A stretch of 64,000 bases of DNA, from assembly GCA_937873665.1 (NCBI GenBank), contig CALMYW010000394.1, positions 372,001 to 436,000 on the forward strand, in the 5' to 3' direction. The translations under genes and the position numbers were made by a program. How positions within the stretch are numbered: the stretch's first letter is position 1; every line of letters starts with the position of its first letter. Below the pieces are notes generated by a model that saw nothing but the letters and a program-made list of their open reading frames with translations, did no database searches and was not told where the DNA came from. This DNA is from an uncultured Sphingorhabdus sp. (GTDB taxonomy: Bacteria; Pseudomonadota; Alphaproteobacteria; Sphingomonadales; Sphingomonadaceae). Below, piece after piece: positions 8,670-18,180 of this stretch.

Positions 8670-10573
8670 ACGACAAGCGCGGGCCGACAACCGGACAATT
8701 GGAATTCACCTTTTCCCGCCGCGCGCTTTTCATCGGCGGTGTGCAGGCAGCAGTCGGAGCGGTGGTCGCCACACGGATGGCCTATATCGCTGTCGCGGAG
8801 AATGAGAAATACAAGCTCGCGTCCGAAAGCAACCGCATCAACCTGACGCTCATCCCGCCACGGCGCGGCTGGTTCATCGACCGGATTGGCAAACCGATTG
8901 CAACCAATCGCGCGGATTTTCGCGTCGACATCATACCAGACCGTCTGCAAAATCGGGAACAGACGCTGGGTACGCTGACCCAGTTACTGGACCTGAAGCA
9001 GGAAGATCTGGAGCGGATCGAAAAGGAACTGAAAGAGGCGCAGGGCTTCCAACCGGTGCAGGTGGCAGCAGGACTTGATTATGAGAGCTTCGCACGAGTC
9101 AGTGTGCGCTTGCCAGACCTACCGGGCGTCAGCCCGAGACAAGGCTTTTCGCGCTTTTATCCCAGCGGGGCTGCAGTGGGCCATTTGCTCGGTTATGTTG
9201 GCACCGTCTCGGCCGAGGAATATCGGCTCGACAAAAACCCGCTGTTAATTACGCCCGGGTTCAAGGTTGGCAAGCAAGGCCTTGAAAAAACAATGGAAAT
9301 GCGCCTGCGCGGCAAGCCCGGTGCCAAACGGACGGAAGTGACCGCGCGTGGCAAGATCGTCCGCGAGCTTTCCACCCGTTCCGACACGCCTGGCAAGCCT
9401 GTTCAGCTAACCATCGATATCGACTTGCACAATTATGCTGCACGCCGCCTGGGCGTTGAATCGGGATCGGTCGTGGTGATCGACTGCCTGACCGGCGATA
9501 TTCTCGCTTTGGTCTCGATGCCTTGCTTTGATCCTAACAGTTTTTCCGAAGGCATTGGGCGCCTTGAATGGAAGATGCTGAATTCAGACGATCGCATACC
9601 CATGCTCAACAAGTCGCTCCAAGGGCTCTACCCTCCGGGTTCGACCCTGAAGCCGATGGCCGCCCTGGCGTTCCAACAGCAGGGAATCGATCCGGAGGAG
9701 AAAGTTGTCTGCGGCGGCGGTTACCGCCTTGGTAACCGCGTATTCAAATGCCTGGGCCGCCATGGCCCGATGGACATGCGCAGCGCGATCATGAAGAGTT
9801 GCAACACCTATTTCTATTCAATGGCCAACCGCGTCGGCTATGACGCGATCGCTCCTGTTGCCAAGCAACTAGGCTTGGGACAGGAATTCCCCCTTCCCTT
9901 TCAGTCACAACGTTACGGCACCGTTCCGGACAGCGCCTGGAAAAAGAAAAAATATGATCAGGAATGGAGCCGGTCCGACTCGCTCAACGCCGTAATTGGC
10001 CAAGGCTATGTCATCGCCAGCCCGTTCCAGCTCGCCGTGATGGCGGCGCGCATCGCGTCCGGCCGTATGCTGGAACCGGAAATCCTGCTGAAGAACCGCA
10101 CCGCTGGCAAACATCTGCCGTTTCCTGAAGAACATCTGCAGGTCGCACGCGACGGAATGGACCTGGTAGTCAATGGTGCGGGAACGGCGGTACGAAGTCG
10201 GCTTGAAATCCCCGGTATCACCATGGGTGGCAAGACGGGAACCGCGCAGGTACGCGCAATCAAGGGCGGACAGCGCGGGCAAGGCGGGGCACGCCGGTTT
10301 CGCGACCACGGCCTGTTCGTTTGCTTCGCGCCCGTAGCACAACCACGCTACGCTGCTGCAGTTGTCATTGAACATGGCATGGGTGGCGCGCGCGCAGCGG
10401 CGCCGGTGGCAAAGGATGTCCTGACCTTTCTCTACGACCGTGAAAAGGCCATGGCCTCGCTCGAGGCGCTCGAAGCAGGCTGGGGCGGCGGCATTGATGA
10501 GCGCATGGCGCGCCAATATGCGGCCTTCCAGGCTGGACAGGGCGTTCCGGCTGCTGAACGGAGCGAGATGTGA
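8666..10573 (+). CDS. mrdA: Penicillin-binding protein 2 (elongasome transpeptidase)
   Basis: This 635-residue class B penicillin-binding protein cross-links peptidoglycan during elongation. After a short cytoplasmic tail and one membrane anchor (about 20-42) comes the pedestal domain, with IPPRRGWFIDRIGKPIATN and VGHLLGYVGTVSAEE. The transpeptidase motifs are all present: PGSTLKPM (active serine), SCNTYFY and GGKTGTAQV. The C-terminal about 60 residues form an Ala/Gly-rich tail. The ATG at 8666 overlaps the mreD stop. The frame is open upstream to 8429, but that region lies inside mreD and is not used. Confidence 0.97.
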   Translation: MNDKRGPTTGQLEFTFSRRALFIGGVQAAVGAVVATRMAYIAVAENEKYKLASESNRINLTLIPPRRGWFIDRIGKPIATNRADFRVDIIPDRLQNREQTLGTLTQLLDLKQEDLERIEKELKEAQGFQPVQVAAGLDYESFARVSVRLPDLPGVSPRQGFSRFYPSGAAVGHLLGYVGTVSAEEYRLDKNPLLITPGFKVGKQGLEKTMEMRLRGKPGAKRTEVTARGKIVRELSTRSDTPGKPVQLTIDIDLHNYAARRLGVESGSVVVIDCLTGDILALVSMPCFDPNSFSEGIGRLEWKMLNSDDRIPMLNKSLQGLYPPGSTLKPMAALAFQQQGIDPEEKVVCGGGYRLGNRVFKCLGRHGPMDMRSAIMKSCNTYFYSMANRVGYDAIAPVAKQLGLGQEFPLPFQSQRYGTVPDSAWKKKKYDQEWSRSDSLNAVIGQGYVIASPFQLAVMAARIASGRMLEPEILLKNRTAGKHLPFPEEHLQVARDGMDLVVNGAGTAVRSRLEIPGITMGGKTGTAQVRAIKGGQRGQGGARRFRDHGLFVCFAPVAQPRYAAAVVIEHGMGGARAAAPVAKDVLTFLYDREKAMASLEALEAGWGGGIDERMARQYAAFQAGQGVPAAERSEM

Positions 10574-11676
10574 ACGGTATCGTTCCCGCCCCTATTGCCG
10601 CTTTACCCTGGCGTGTCATCTTCGTGCTATTCGGGCTCGCGACCTTTGGAACAGCGGTGCTTTATTCGGCAGCGGGCGGCAGCTTCAGCCCATGGGCGGG
10701 TAATCATTTTCTGCGTTTTTGCGTGCTGATGACGATGGCCGTGGTGATGTCGCGCCTGCCGCTCGATTTCTGGAAGAAGATCACTTTTCCGCTCTATATC
10801 GTGCTTTTGCTCATGCTGGTTGCGGTGGAATTGATCGGCTTTGCAGGCGGCGGGAGCCAGCGCTGGATCAATCTCGGGATCATCACTTTTCAGCCGTCCG
10901 AGCTGATGAAGCCGACTGTGGTGCTGGTTACGGCATGGTTTTTCGATCGTCTGCCACCGTCCAAAATCACAGGTTGGGACGCAATCTGGCCGGTTGCCAT
11001 CATGCTGGTTGTCCCCAGCATTCTCGTCATCATCCAGCCCGATTTCGATGCGGCTTTGGCCTATATTTTCTGCGCGGCAGTGGTAGGCTTTCTTGCGGGC
11101 TGGCCTCTGATCTATTTCATCGGCGGCGGCGTTGCAGTCGCGATTCTTGCTCCTCTGGTATTTTTCTTCGGACTGCGGCCATATCAGCAGGACCGCGTTC
11201 TCATCTTCCTCAATCCAGAAAATGATCCGCTGGGCGCGGGCTATCACATCACCCAGTCGAAGATCGCGATCGGGTCGGGCGGGATTTTTGGCAAGGGTTT
11301 CGGAAACGGCACGCAAAGCCATCTCGACTATCTGCCCGAAGGCCATACCGACTTCATCTTTGCCACGATGGCGGAGGAATGGGGGCTATTAGGCGGCCTG
11401 ATCATTATCGGGCTTTATGTGCTGCTGATGCGTTGGGGCCTGAAGGTCGCGATGGAAAGCACCAACCGCTATGGGCAGTTGGTCGCTGGCGGCCTCACTT
11501 GCACCATCTTCTTCTACATCATGATCAACCTGCTGATGGTCGTCGGCTTCGCTCCAGTCGCGGGGCTCCCTCTGCCCTTTGTCAGCCATGGCGGCTCCTC
11601 GATGCTGACGATGATGATCTGTGTCGGCATCATCATGTCGATTGAACGCCACCCAGGAAGGCGCGCGTTCAGCTAA
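10570..11676 (+). CDS. rodA: Peptidoglycan glycosyltransferase RodA (SEDS family)
   Basis: This 368-residue, roughly ten-helix SEDS protein polymerises lipid II together with PBP2. Conserved stretches are GGSQRWINLGIITFQPSELMK, GYHITQSKIAIGSGGIFGKG, LPEGHTDFIFATMAEEWGLLG and GLPLPFVSHGGSSML. The start is GTG at 10570, overlapping the mrdA stop. One oddity is IIQPDFDAALAY where family members usually read QPD(L/F)GTA or QPDFGAA, so the glycine after the motif is replaced by Asp. It is the last gene of the mre operon; a weak hairpin without a U tract follows at 11677-11689. Confidence 0.96.
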   Translation: MNGIVPAPIAALPWRVIFVLFGLATFGTAVLYSAAGGSFSPWAGNHFLRFCVLMTMAVVMSRLPLDFWKKITFPLYIVLLLMLVAVELIGFAGGGSQRWINLGIITFQPSELMKPTVVLVTAWFFDRLPPSKITGWDAIWPVAIMLVVPSILVIIQPDFDAALAYIFCAAVVGFLAGWPLIYFIGGGVAVAILAPLVFFFGLRPYQQDRVLIFLNPENDPLGAGYHITQSKIAIGSGGIFGKGFGNGTQSHLDYLPEGHTDFIFATMAEEWGLLGGLIIIGLYVLLMRWGLKVAMESTNRYGQLVAGGLTCTIFFYIMINLLMVVGFAPVAGLPLPFVSHGGSSMLTMMICVGIIMSIERHPGRRAFS

Positions 11677-11776
11677 GCGGACAATCCGCCGGATCGAGGC
11701 TTGACAATCACTCCGAATCCCGCCAAAGGCGCCCCTCCAGACCGGTGCGAAGGGATCTGCCCCGCACCTGAAATGG

Positions 11777-11852
<76 letters not shown>

Positions 11853-11894
11853 TTTCCACTATTTTCGGAAATCGCGAACGAAGGATAGCTGACA

Positions 11895-13193
11895 CTACCC
11901 TTCTGCCGGCTTGCGCGCGAACAGGCCGAAACCTGCGATGATTGCGTAGCACAAGGCGGGCAAGATAAGCGCGGTTGCAAGGCTGCCCGTTGCATCGGCG
12001 ATCACACCAGTGATGAGCGGGATGACCGCGCCGCCAAAGATGGCGATATTGATGATGCCCGATCCGTCTGCGGCACGCGAACCAAGCTTTTCGCAGGCGA
12101 GCGTAAAGATCGTCGGGAACATGATCGAATTCATCAAGCCAATGGCAAGCAGCGAATAGCCAGAAACTGCACCGGTCGTGCTCGTCGAGATAAGGATCAA
12201 CGTGATTGCCCCGGCCGATACTGTCGCGAGAACAAGACCCGGGCTAACAACCCGCAATATGGCCGAACCGATGAAGCGACCAATCATCGCACCGCCCCAA
12301 TAAAGACCGATCAGCTTGCCAGCGGCCTGTTCTTCAAGGCCAAGGACATGCGCCTGCATCAGATAGTTGACGATCAGCGAGCCGATAGCGACTTCCGCGC
12401 CGACATAGAGGAAGATGCAAGCAGCGCCATAGCCGAAGCGCGGGCGCTTAAGCAGCTGGAACCCACCCAGCAGGCTGCTCGGTTCATGCTTCTCACCCTG
12501 CAATTTGTTGCGGAACATCCAGACCACGCCAGCGACGATTGCGAGCGCTACGGCCAGACCCAGATAGCCATTGACGATCGCCTGTGTTTCCGCCGTGCGA
12601 TAGGCATCAAGCTCAGCGCCCGAAAGCTGGTCGGCGCTGACCGAGGCCAGGCTGCCGAGGATCAGTATCGCGCCGAAATAAGGGAAAACCGTGGTGCCAA
12701 GCGAGTTGAACGCTTGCGCAAAAGTCAGGCGGCTATGTGCCGTCTCTGCCTTGCCGAGCAGGCTGATCAGCGGGTTGGAGACGACTTGCACAATCACGAC
12801 GCCGCTTGCGAGGACGAAGAGTGCGAAAAGGAAGACGCCATAGGTCGCGGTCTGGCTTGCCGGGATGAACAACAAACATCCTGCCATCATTGTGAGCAAA
12901 CCGGCAACCGCTCCGCGCATATAGCCGATGCGCTTGACCAGCGCCGCACCGGGAAGCCCGATAACCAGATAGGCGGTGAAGAAGCAGAACTGCACCAGCA
13001 TCGCTTGCGTATAGTTGAGCGTGAAGAGTTCCTTCAGCTTCGGGATAATCACATCATTGAGCGAGGTGATGCCACCAAAGATGAAGAACAGCGCCATCAC
13101 GAACAGGCACAGCTCGGGCGCATCGATGTGCTGGCCCTCGCTTTCGACCGGATTGCTGTCGCTGCTGCTCGCTGCTTGCGGCGCTAATGCCAT
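11895..13193 (-). CDS. FucP/GluP-type sugar:H+ symporter (MFS)
   Basis: This 432-residue, twelve-helix major facilitator belongs to the fucose/glucose/galactose permease (FHS) branch. Recognisable parts are FFIFGGITSLNDVIIPKLKE in helix 1, which is the FHS signature with its Asn/Asp, and VVSNPLISLLGKAETAHSRL with FAQAFNSLGT in the first half. SIMFPTIFTLACEKLG near helix 10 is also characteristic. The substrate is a hexose or deoxyhexose, not determinable here. It stands alone, convergent to tRNA-Lys and divergent from the formate dehydrogenase operon; a TGAACGTTCA palindrome lies upstream. Confidence 0.9.
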   Translation of the reverse strand: MALAPQAASSSDSNPVESEGQHIDAPELCLFVMALFFIFGGITSLNDVIIPKLKELFTLNYTQAMLVQFCFFTAYLVIGLPGAALVKRIGYMRGAVAGLLTMMAGCLLFIPASQTATYGVFLFALFVLASGVVIVQVVSNPLISLLGKAETAHSRLTFAQAFNSLGTTVFPYFGAILILGSLASVSADQLSGAELDAYRTAETQAIVNGYLGLAVALAIVAGVVWMFRNKLQGEKHEPSSLLGGFQLLKRPRFGYGAACIFLYVGAEVAIGSLIVNYLMQAHVLGLEEQAAGKLIGLYWGGAMIGRFIGSAILRVVSPGLVLATVSAGAITLILISTSTTGAVSGYSLLAIGLMNSIMFPTIFTLACEKLGSRAADGSGIINIAIFGGAVIPLITGVIADATGSLATALILPALCYAIIAGFGLFARKPAEG

Positions 13194-13222
13194 AGTCCCT
13201 CTCCACTATATATTTGTTCTAG

Positions 13223-13232
13223 TGAACGTTCA
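13223..13232. promoter_or_regulatory. TGAACGTTCA palindrome upstream of the sugar permease
   Basis: A perfect 10-base palindrome lies 30 bases upstream of the permease start (reverse strand). It sits in the 161-base divergent region shared with fdsG and may be a repressor operator. It does not match the CAATCGATTG operators elsewhere in the window. No assignment to a regulator is possible. Confidence 0.3.
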
Positions 13233-13354
13233 TATTGCGCATATCAGGCTGCGTCACCGTGTTTTCGTATGCATCCCGCTTTTCACGCAACTTTGTGCAA
13301 TTCGCGATTTGCGCTGGCCTATATCGCGCGACAGATTTATCGACGGAACAAACC

Positions 13355-13819
13355 ATGTCAGACATTGCTACCCTGCCCGACCTTCTCGAAAGATGCCGCG
13401 AAATTTGTGCGCAGCATGGCAATCGTCCGGATGCTTTGATCGAGATATTGCACGCGGTGCAGGCCGAGCGTGGCTATCTGGCCGACGATGCTCTCAAGGG
13501 AATAGCCCATGCGCTCAATATCTCGCGCGCCGAAATTTACGGCGTCGTCACCTTCTATCACGATTTCCGGCGTGAACCACCACCCCGGCATGTCGTCAAG
13601 CTATGCCGCGCAGAAGCGTGTCAGGCAGTCGGATCGGAGGAACTGGCGCGCCATGTAGAGGCGCGACTGACCGACAGCCCGTCCATAGCCGTCGAAGCGG
13701 TATATTGTCTCGGCAACTGCGCGCTCGGCCCTGCTGCGCTGGTTGACGGAAAATTGAAGGCGCGGCTCACTCCCGCTTCCCTCGATGCCATCTTTGCCGA
13801 TCTGGAACCACAGGCATGA
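13355..13819 (+). CDS. fdsG: NAD-dependent formate dehydrogenase, gamma subunit
   Basis: This 154-residue NuoE-like subunit carries one [2Fe-2S] cluster. The four cysteine ligands are visible as LCRAEACQAVG (Cys, four residues, Cys) and YCLGNCALGP (Cys, three residues, Cys). The helical N-terminal domain has PDALIEILHAVQAERGYL, also typical. With FdsB it forms the diaphorase part of a cytosolic formate dehydrogenase that passes electrons to NAD+. The ATG at 13355 is preferred over the upstream-open frame because the family begins here. It overlaps fdsB by four bases (ATGA). Confidence 0.95.
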   Translation: MSDIATLPDLLERCREICAQHGNRPDALIEILHAVQAERGYLADDALKGIAHALNISRAEIYGVVTFYHDFRREPPPRHVVKLCRAEACQAVGSEELARHVEARLTDSPSIAVEAVYCLGNCALGPAALVDGKLKARLTPASLDAIFADLEPQA

Positions 13820-15327
13820 CCGCTATTCGCATCTTCGTGCCCATCGATGCGGCGGCGCAATCGGTTGGCGCAAATGAGGTTGCTGCTGCAATTGCTTCCG
13901 AAGCTGGCAAACGCGGCATCCATATCGAACTGGTGCGCAACGGGTCGCGCGGGATGTTGTGGCTCGAACCGCTGGTGGAAGTTGCGACGGATTCAGGGCG
14001 GATCGCTTACGGACCCGTTAGCGTCGCCGATGTCGCGTCGCTGTTTGAAGCAGGCTTCCTGTCGGGCGGGCCACACGCGCTGTGCCATGGCCCGACCGAA
14101 GCAATTCCCTATTTCGCAAAGCAGGAACGGCTGAGTTTCGCCCGCTGCGGTATTATCGATCCGCTCAACCTCGCCGACTATGAAGCGCATGGCGGGCTGG
14201 CAGGATTGCGCCGCGCGCTGACGATGGCGCCGCGAGACGTTGTCGCCGAAATAACCGAGTCCGGCCTGCGCGGACGCGGCGGGGCGGGCTTTCCCACCGG
14301 CATCAAATGGAAGACCGCATTGGAGCAACCGGCAGGCCAAAAATATGTCTGCGCCAATGCCGACGAAGGCGACAGCGGCACTTTTGCTGACCGGATGCTG
14401 ATGGAGGGGGACCCCTTTGCTCTGATCGAAGGCATGGCAATCGCCGGGCACGCCATTGGCGCCGATACCGGCTATATTTATATCCGCTCGGAATATCCGC
14501 ACGCCGTCGCAACGATGCGCCGCGCCGCCGAGATTTGGCATGCGGCCGCACTATCTGATTTTCGTGTTGAAATCCGCGTCGGCGGCGGGGCCTATATTTG
14601 CGGCGAGGAATCCTCGATGCTGGAAAGCATTGAGGGCAAGCGCGGCCAGGTTCGCGCCAAACCGCCTATCCCTGCCATTTCAGGCCTGTTCGGAAGGCCC
14701 ACTGTGGTCAACAATGTCCTCACGCTGGCAGCGGTCGACGACATATTGGCAAAGGGCGCAGCGTATTACCGAGACTTCGGCATGGGCCGCTCGCGCGGAA
14801 CGCAGGCATTCCAGCTCGCCGGTGATGTGGCGCGCGGCGGGCTGGTCGAAATGGCTTTTGGCGTGACGTTGCGCGAGCTGGTGGAAGATTTCGGCGACGG
14901 CACTCGTTCGGGCAAACCGTTACGTGCGGTGCAGGCGGGTGGGCCGTTGGGGGCTTACATTCCAGCCTCTGCACTCGATGTCGAAATGGATTATGAAGCA
15001 CTGGCGGCTGCAGGCGCCATGCTCGGCCATGGCGGCATCGTGCTGTTCAACGATAGCGTCGATATGGCGAAACAGGCACGTTTCGCTTTTGAATTTTGCG
15101 CAATCGAATCCTGCGGCAAATGTACACCGTGCCGCATCGGCGCGGTGCGCGGCAAGGAAGTGATGGACAAGGTGATTGCTGGCGAGGATCGCGCAAGCAA
15201 TCTGGCGCTGGTCGAGGATTTGTGCGAAATTATGACCGATGGCTCGCTCTGCGCGATGGGCGGGCTGACCCCGATGCCGGTGCTGAGCGCGCTGCGCCAT
15301 TTCCCCGAAGATTTCGGGCGGGAATAG
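13816..15327 (+). CDS. fdsB: NAD-dependent formate dehydrogenase, beta subunit
   Basis: This 503-residue NuoF-like subunit has an N-terminal thioredoxin-like extension (about 1-110), as in FdsB and HoxF. The FMN/NADH domain follows, with ESGLRGRGGAGFPTGIKWK and CNADEGDSGTFADRML. The 4Fe-4S site is ESCGKCTPCRIGAVRG near the C-terminus. It accepts electrons from FdsA through FdsG and reduces NAD+ via FMN. It sits between fdsG (four-base overlap) and fdsA (12-base gap). Confidence 0.96.
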   Translation: MTAIRIFVPIDAAAQSVGANEVAAAIASEAGKRGIHIELVRNGSRGMLWLEPLVEVATDSGRIAYGPVSVADVASLFEAGFLSGGPHALCHGPTEAIPYFAKQERLSFARCGIIDPLNLADYEAHGGLAGLRRALTMAPRDVVAEITESGLRGRGGAGFPTGIKWKTALEQPAGQKYVCANADEGDSGTFADRMLMEGDPFALIEGMAIAGHAIGADTGYIYIRSEYPHAVATMRRAAEIWHAAALSDFRVEIRVGGGAYICGEESSMLESIEGKRGQVRAKPPIPAISGLFGRPTVVNNVLTLAAVDDILAKGAAYYRDFGMGRSRGTQAFQLAGDVARGGLVEMAFGVTLRELVEDFGDGTRSGKPLRAVQAGGPLGAYIPASALDVEMDYEALAAAGAMLGHGGIVLFNDSVDMAKQARFAFEFCAIESCGKCTPCRIGAVRGKEVMDKVIAGEDRASNLALVEDLCEIMTDGSLCAMGGLTPMPVLSALRHFPEDFGRE

Positions 15328-15339
15328 AGGAGAGAGGCG

Positions 15340-18180
15340 TTGGCGATCCTCAAGGAAAAAGATTTCGGTACACCCGCTGCCACCTCTGCGCAGATGGTTC
15401 AGATCGAGATTGATGGCTTCCCGGTGAGCGTTCCGGAAGGCACGTCGATCATGCGCGCGGCCAATAGCCTCGACCTGCCGATCCCCAAATTATGCGCGAC
15501 CGACAGCCTGAAGGCGTTCGGTTCGTGCCGCCTGTGTCTGGTCGAGATAGAAGGCCGCAAGGGCACGCCTGCATCCTGCACCACGCTTGCCGAGGAAGGC
15601 ATGAAGGTTCGCACGCAAAGCGACCGGTTGGCCAAGCTCCGCAAGGGTGTGATGGAGCTATATATCTCCGACCATCCGCTCGACTGCCTGACGTGCAGCG
15701 ACAATGGCGATTGCGAATTGCAGGATATGGCGGGTGCGGTGGGTCTGCGCGAGGTCCGTTATGGACATGAGGGGGAAAACCACACCCGGTCCGAAAAGGA
15801 CGAGAGCAATCCCTATTTCACCTATGACATGTCCAAATGCATCGTCTGCTCCCGCTGTGTGCGGGCATGCGACGAGGTGCAGGGCACGCTGGCGCTGACC
15901 ATCGAAGGGCGCGGTTTTGATTCGCGCGTCGCGGTGTCGCTGGGCGAGAATTTCTTCGACAGCGAATGCGTTTCGTGCGGTGCCTGCGTGCAGGCCTGCC
16001 CCACCGCGACGTTGCAGGAAAAGAGCGTCATCGAACTTGGCGTGCCCGACCGGACGGTGCTGACAACCTGCGCTTATTGCGGGGTCGGCTGCTCGTTCAA
16101 GGCGGAACTGAAGGGCGATCAGGTCGTCCGCATGGTACCTTTTAAGGATGGCAAGGCCAATCATGGGCATAGCTGCGTCAAGGGCCGCTTCGCCTTTGGC
16201 TATGCGACCCATCCCGACCGCATCACCAAGCCAATGATCCGCGAGGCAATCACCGATCCCTGGCGCGAGGTCAGTTGGGATGAGGCGATCGGTTTTGCAG
16301 CTGAGCGGCTGAAAGCAGCGCAGGCCCAATATGGCCGCAAAGCTATCGGCGCGATCACCTCGTCACGCTGCACCGCCGAGGAGATCTGGGTGGTGCAGAA
16401 ACTGGTGCGCACCGCCTTTGCCAACAACAATGTCGATACCTGCGCACGCGTCTGCCATTCGCCGACCGGCTATGGCCTCAAACAGACCTATGGCACGTCG
16501 GCGGGTACGCAGGATTTTGACAGCGTGATGGATGCCGACGTCATCCTTGTCATCGGCGCCAACCCGACCGATGCGCATCCGGTCTTTGCCTCGCAAATGA
16601 AGCGGCGCTTGCGTCAGGGTGCGAAGCTGATCGTTGCCGACCCGCGCTCGATCGACCTTGTCCGATCGCCGCGTATCGAGGCAGCGTATCACCTACCCCT
16701 TTTGCCTGGCACCAATGTCGCATTGATCAACGCGATGGCGCATGTGATCGCAACCGAAGGCTTGCTCGATGAGGCCTTCATCAAGGACCGGTGCGACCTG
16801 CCGTCTTTCGGCGAGTGGCTCGATTTCATCCGCGGCGAAGAGAATGCACCGGACAATATAGAGGCGATTACTGGCATTCCGGCGACAGATATCCGCGCCG
16901 CGGCCCGTCTGTATGCGACCGGTGGCAATGCCGCGATTTATTATGGATTAGGTGTCACCGAACACAGCCAAGGATCGACCATGGTGATGGGCATGGCGAA
17001 CCTTGCCATGGCAACCGGCAATATCGGCCGGCGCGGCGTGGGCGTGAACCCGCTGCGCGGGCAGAATAATGTGCAGGGCTCGTGCGACATGGGCAGCTTC
17101 CCGCACGAACTGCCCGACTATCGGCCGGTCAGCGACGATGCTGTGCGCAAGGTGTTTGAGGATGCCTGGGGCGTGTCGATGGATGCCGAACCCGGCTATC
17201 GCATCCCCAACATGTTCGATGAGGCCTGCGCAGGCACCTATAAAGGCATGTACATTCAGGGTGAGGATGTCGCCCAATCGGACCCCAATACCAAGCATGT
17301 CGAGGCCGCGCTGTCGGCGCTCGATATCTTAATTGTCCAGGACCTGTTCCTCAACGAAACCGCGCGGTTCGCGCATGTCTTCCTGCCCGGCACGTCCTTC
17401 CTGGAAAAGGATGGCACCTTCATCAACGCCGAACGGCGCGTGAACCGCGTGCGCCCGGCAATGAAGGAAAAGACCGGCAAGGCGGAATGGCAGATCACGC
17501 AGGAACTGGCGCAGGCGGTTGGCTATCCGATGCAGTATGAAAATGCTGCGCAGATCATGGACGAGATTGCCCAGCTCGCCCCCTCCTTCGCCAGTATCTC
17601 GTTCGAAATGCTGGACAAGGTCGGGTCAGTTCAATGGCCGTGCAACGATGCCGCGCCCGACGGTACGCCGATCATGCACGTTGACGGTTTCGTGCGCGGC
17701 AAGGGGCAGTTCGTCACCACCGAATATGTGCCGACCGAGGAGAAGACCAACCGCAAATTCCCGCTGATCCTGACAACGGGCCGCATCCTCAGCCAGTATA
17801 ATGTCGGCGCGCAAACCCGGCGCACCCACAATGTCGACTGGTGGGAGGAAGATGTACTCGAAATCCATCCCTCCGACGCCGAAATGCGCGGCGTTCGCGA
17901 AGGGCAATGGGTGTCGGTGCGGTCGCGCAAGGGCGAGACGGTGGTGCGGGCGAAACTGTCCGAACGGATGCAGCCAGGCGTGGTCTATACGACCTTCCAC
18001 CATCCCGAAACGGGCGCGAATGTGATCACCACCGAGCTGTCCGACTGGGCCACCAGTTGCCCGGAATATAAGGTTACCGCTGTCGAAGTTACGCCCGCCA
18101 ACCATAAATCCGAATGGCAACAGGACTATGCCGCGCACGCCGACGAAATGCGGCGGATCGCACGGGTTCCGGCGGAATAG
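15340..18180 (+). CDS. fdsA: NAD-dependent formate dehydrogenase, alpha (molybdopterin) subunit
   Basis: This 946-residue catalytic subunit oxidises formate to CO2 at a bis-MGD molybdenum or tungsten centre. The N-terminus is a NuoG-like region: 2Fe-2S motif (LCATDSLKAFGSCRLCLVEI), a His/Cys motif (DHPLDCLTCSDNGDCELQD) and two 4Fe-4S ferredoxin motifs (CIVCSRCVRAC, CVSCGACVQAC). The formate dehydrogenase core starts at CAYCGVGCSF. The active-site residue is cysteine, not selenocysteine: DTCARVCHSPTGYGL with Cys at about 372. The start is TTG at 15340 preceded by a strong GAGGAGAGAGG ribosome-binding site. Confidence 0.97.
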   Translation: MAILKEKDFGTPAATSAQMVQIEIDGFPVSVPEGTSIMRAANSLDLPIPKLCATDSLKAFGSCRLCLVEIEGRKGTPASCTTLAEEGMKVRTQSDRLAKLRKGVMELYISDHPLDCLTCSDNGDCELQDMAGAVGLREVRYGHEGENHTRSEKDESNPYFTYDMSKCIVCSRCVRACDEVQGTLALTIEGRGFDSRVAVSLGENFFDSECVSCGACVQACPTATLQEKSVIELGVPDRTVLTTCAYCGVGCSFKAELKGDQVVRMVPFKDGKANHGHSCVKGRFAFGYATHPDRITKPMIREAITDPWREVSWDEAIGFAAERLKAAQAQYGRKAIGAITSSRCTAEEIWVVQKLVRTAFANNNVDTCARVCHSPTGYGLKQTYGTSAGTQDFDSVMDADVILVIGANPTDAHPVFASQMKRRLRQGAKLIVADPRSIDLVRSPRIEAAYHLPLLPGTNVALINAMAHVIATEGLLDEAFIKDRCDLPSFGEWLDFIRGEENAPDNIEAITGIPATDIRAAARLYATGGNAAIYYGLGVTEHSQGSTMVMGMANLAMATGNIGRRGVGVNPLRGQNNVQGSCDMGSFPHELPDYRPVSDDAVRKVFEDAWGVSMDAEPGYRIPNMFDEACAGTYKGMYIQGEDVAQSDPNTKHVEAALSALDILIVQDLFLNETARFAHVFLPGTSFLEKDGTFINAERRVNRVRPAMKEKTGKAEWQITQELAQAVGYPMQYENAAQIMDEIAQLAPSFASISFEMLDKVGSVQWPCNDAAPDGTPIMHVDGFVRGKGQFVTTEYVPTEEKTNRKFPLILTTGRILSQYNVGAQTRRTHNVDWWEEDVLEIHPSDAEMRGVREGQWVSVRSRKGETVVRAKLSERMQPGVVYTTFHHPETGANVITTELSDWATSCPEYKVTAVEVTPANHKSEWQQDYAAHADEMRRIARVPAE

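Noticed and set aside
11701..11706. TTGACA before tRNA-Lys as promoter
   Set aside because: No acceptable -10 box is found 16-18 bases downstream, so it is not listed.
12348..13187. 279-codon frame antisense to the sugar permease
   Set aside because: It is fully covered by a well-supported gene on the other strand, and its composition is rich in charged residues as expected from an antisense membrane protein gene.
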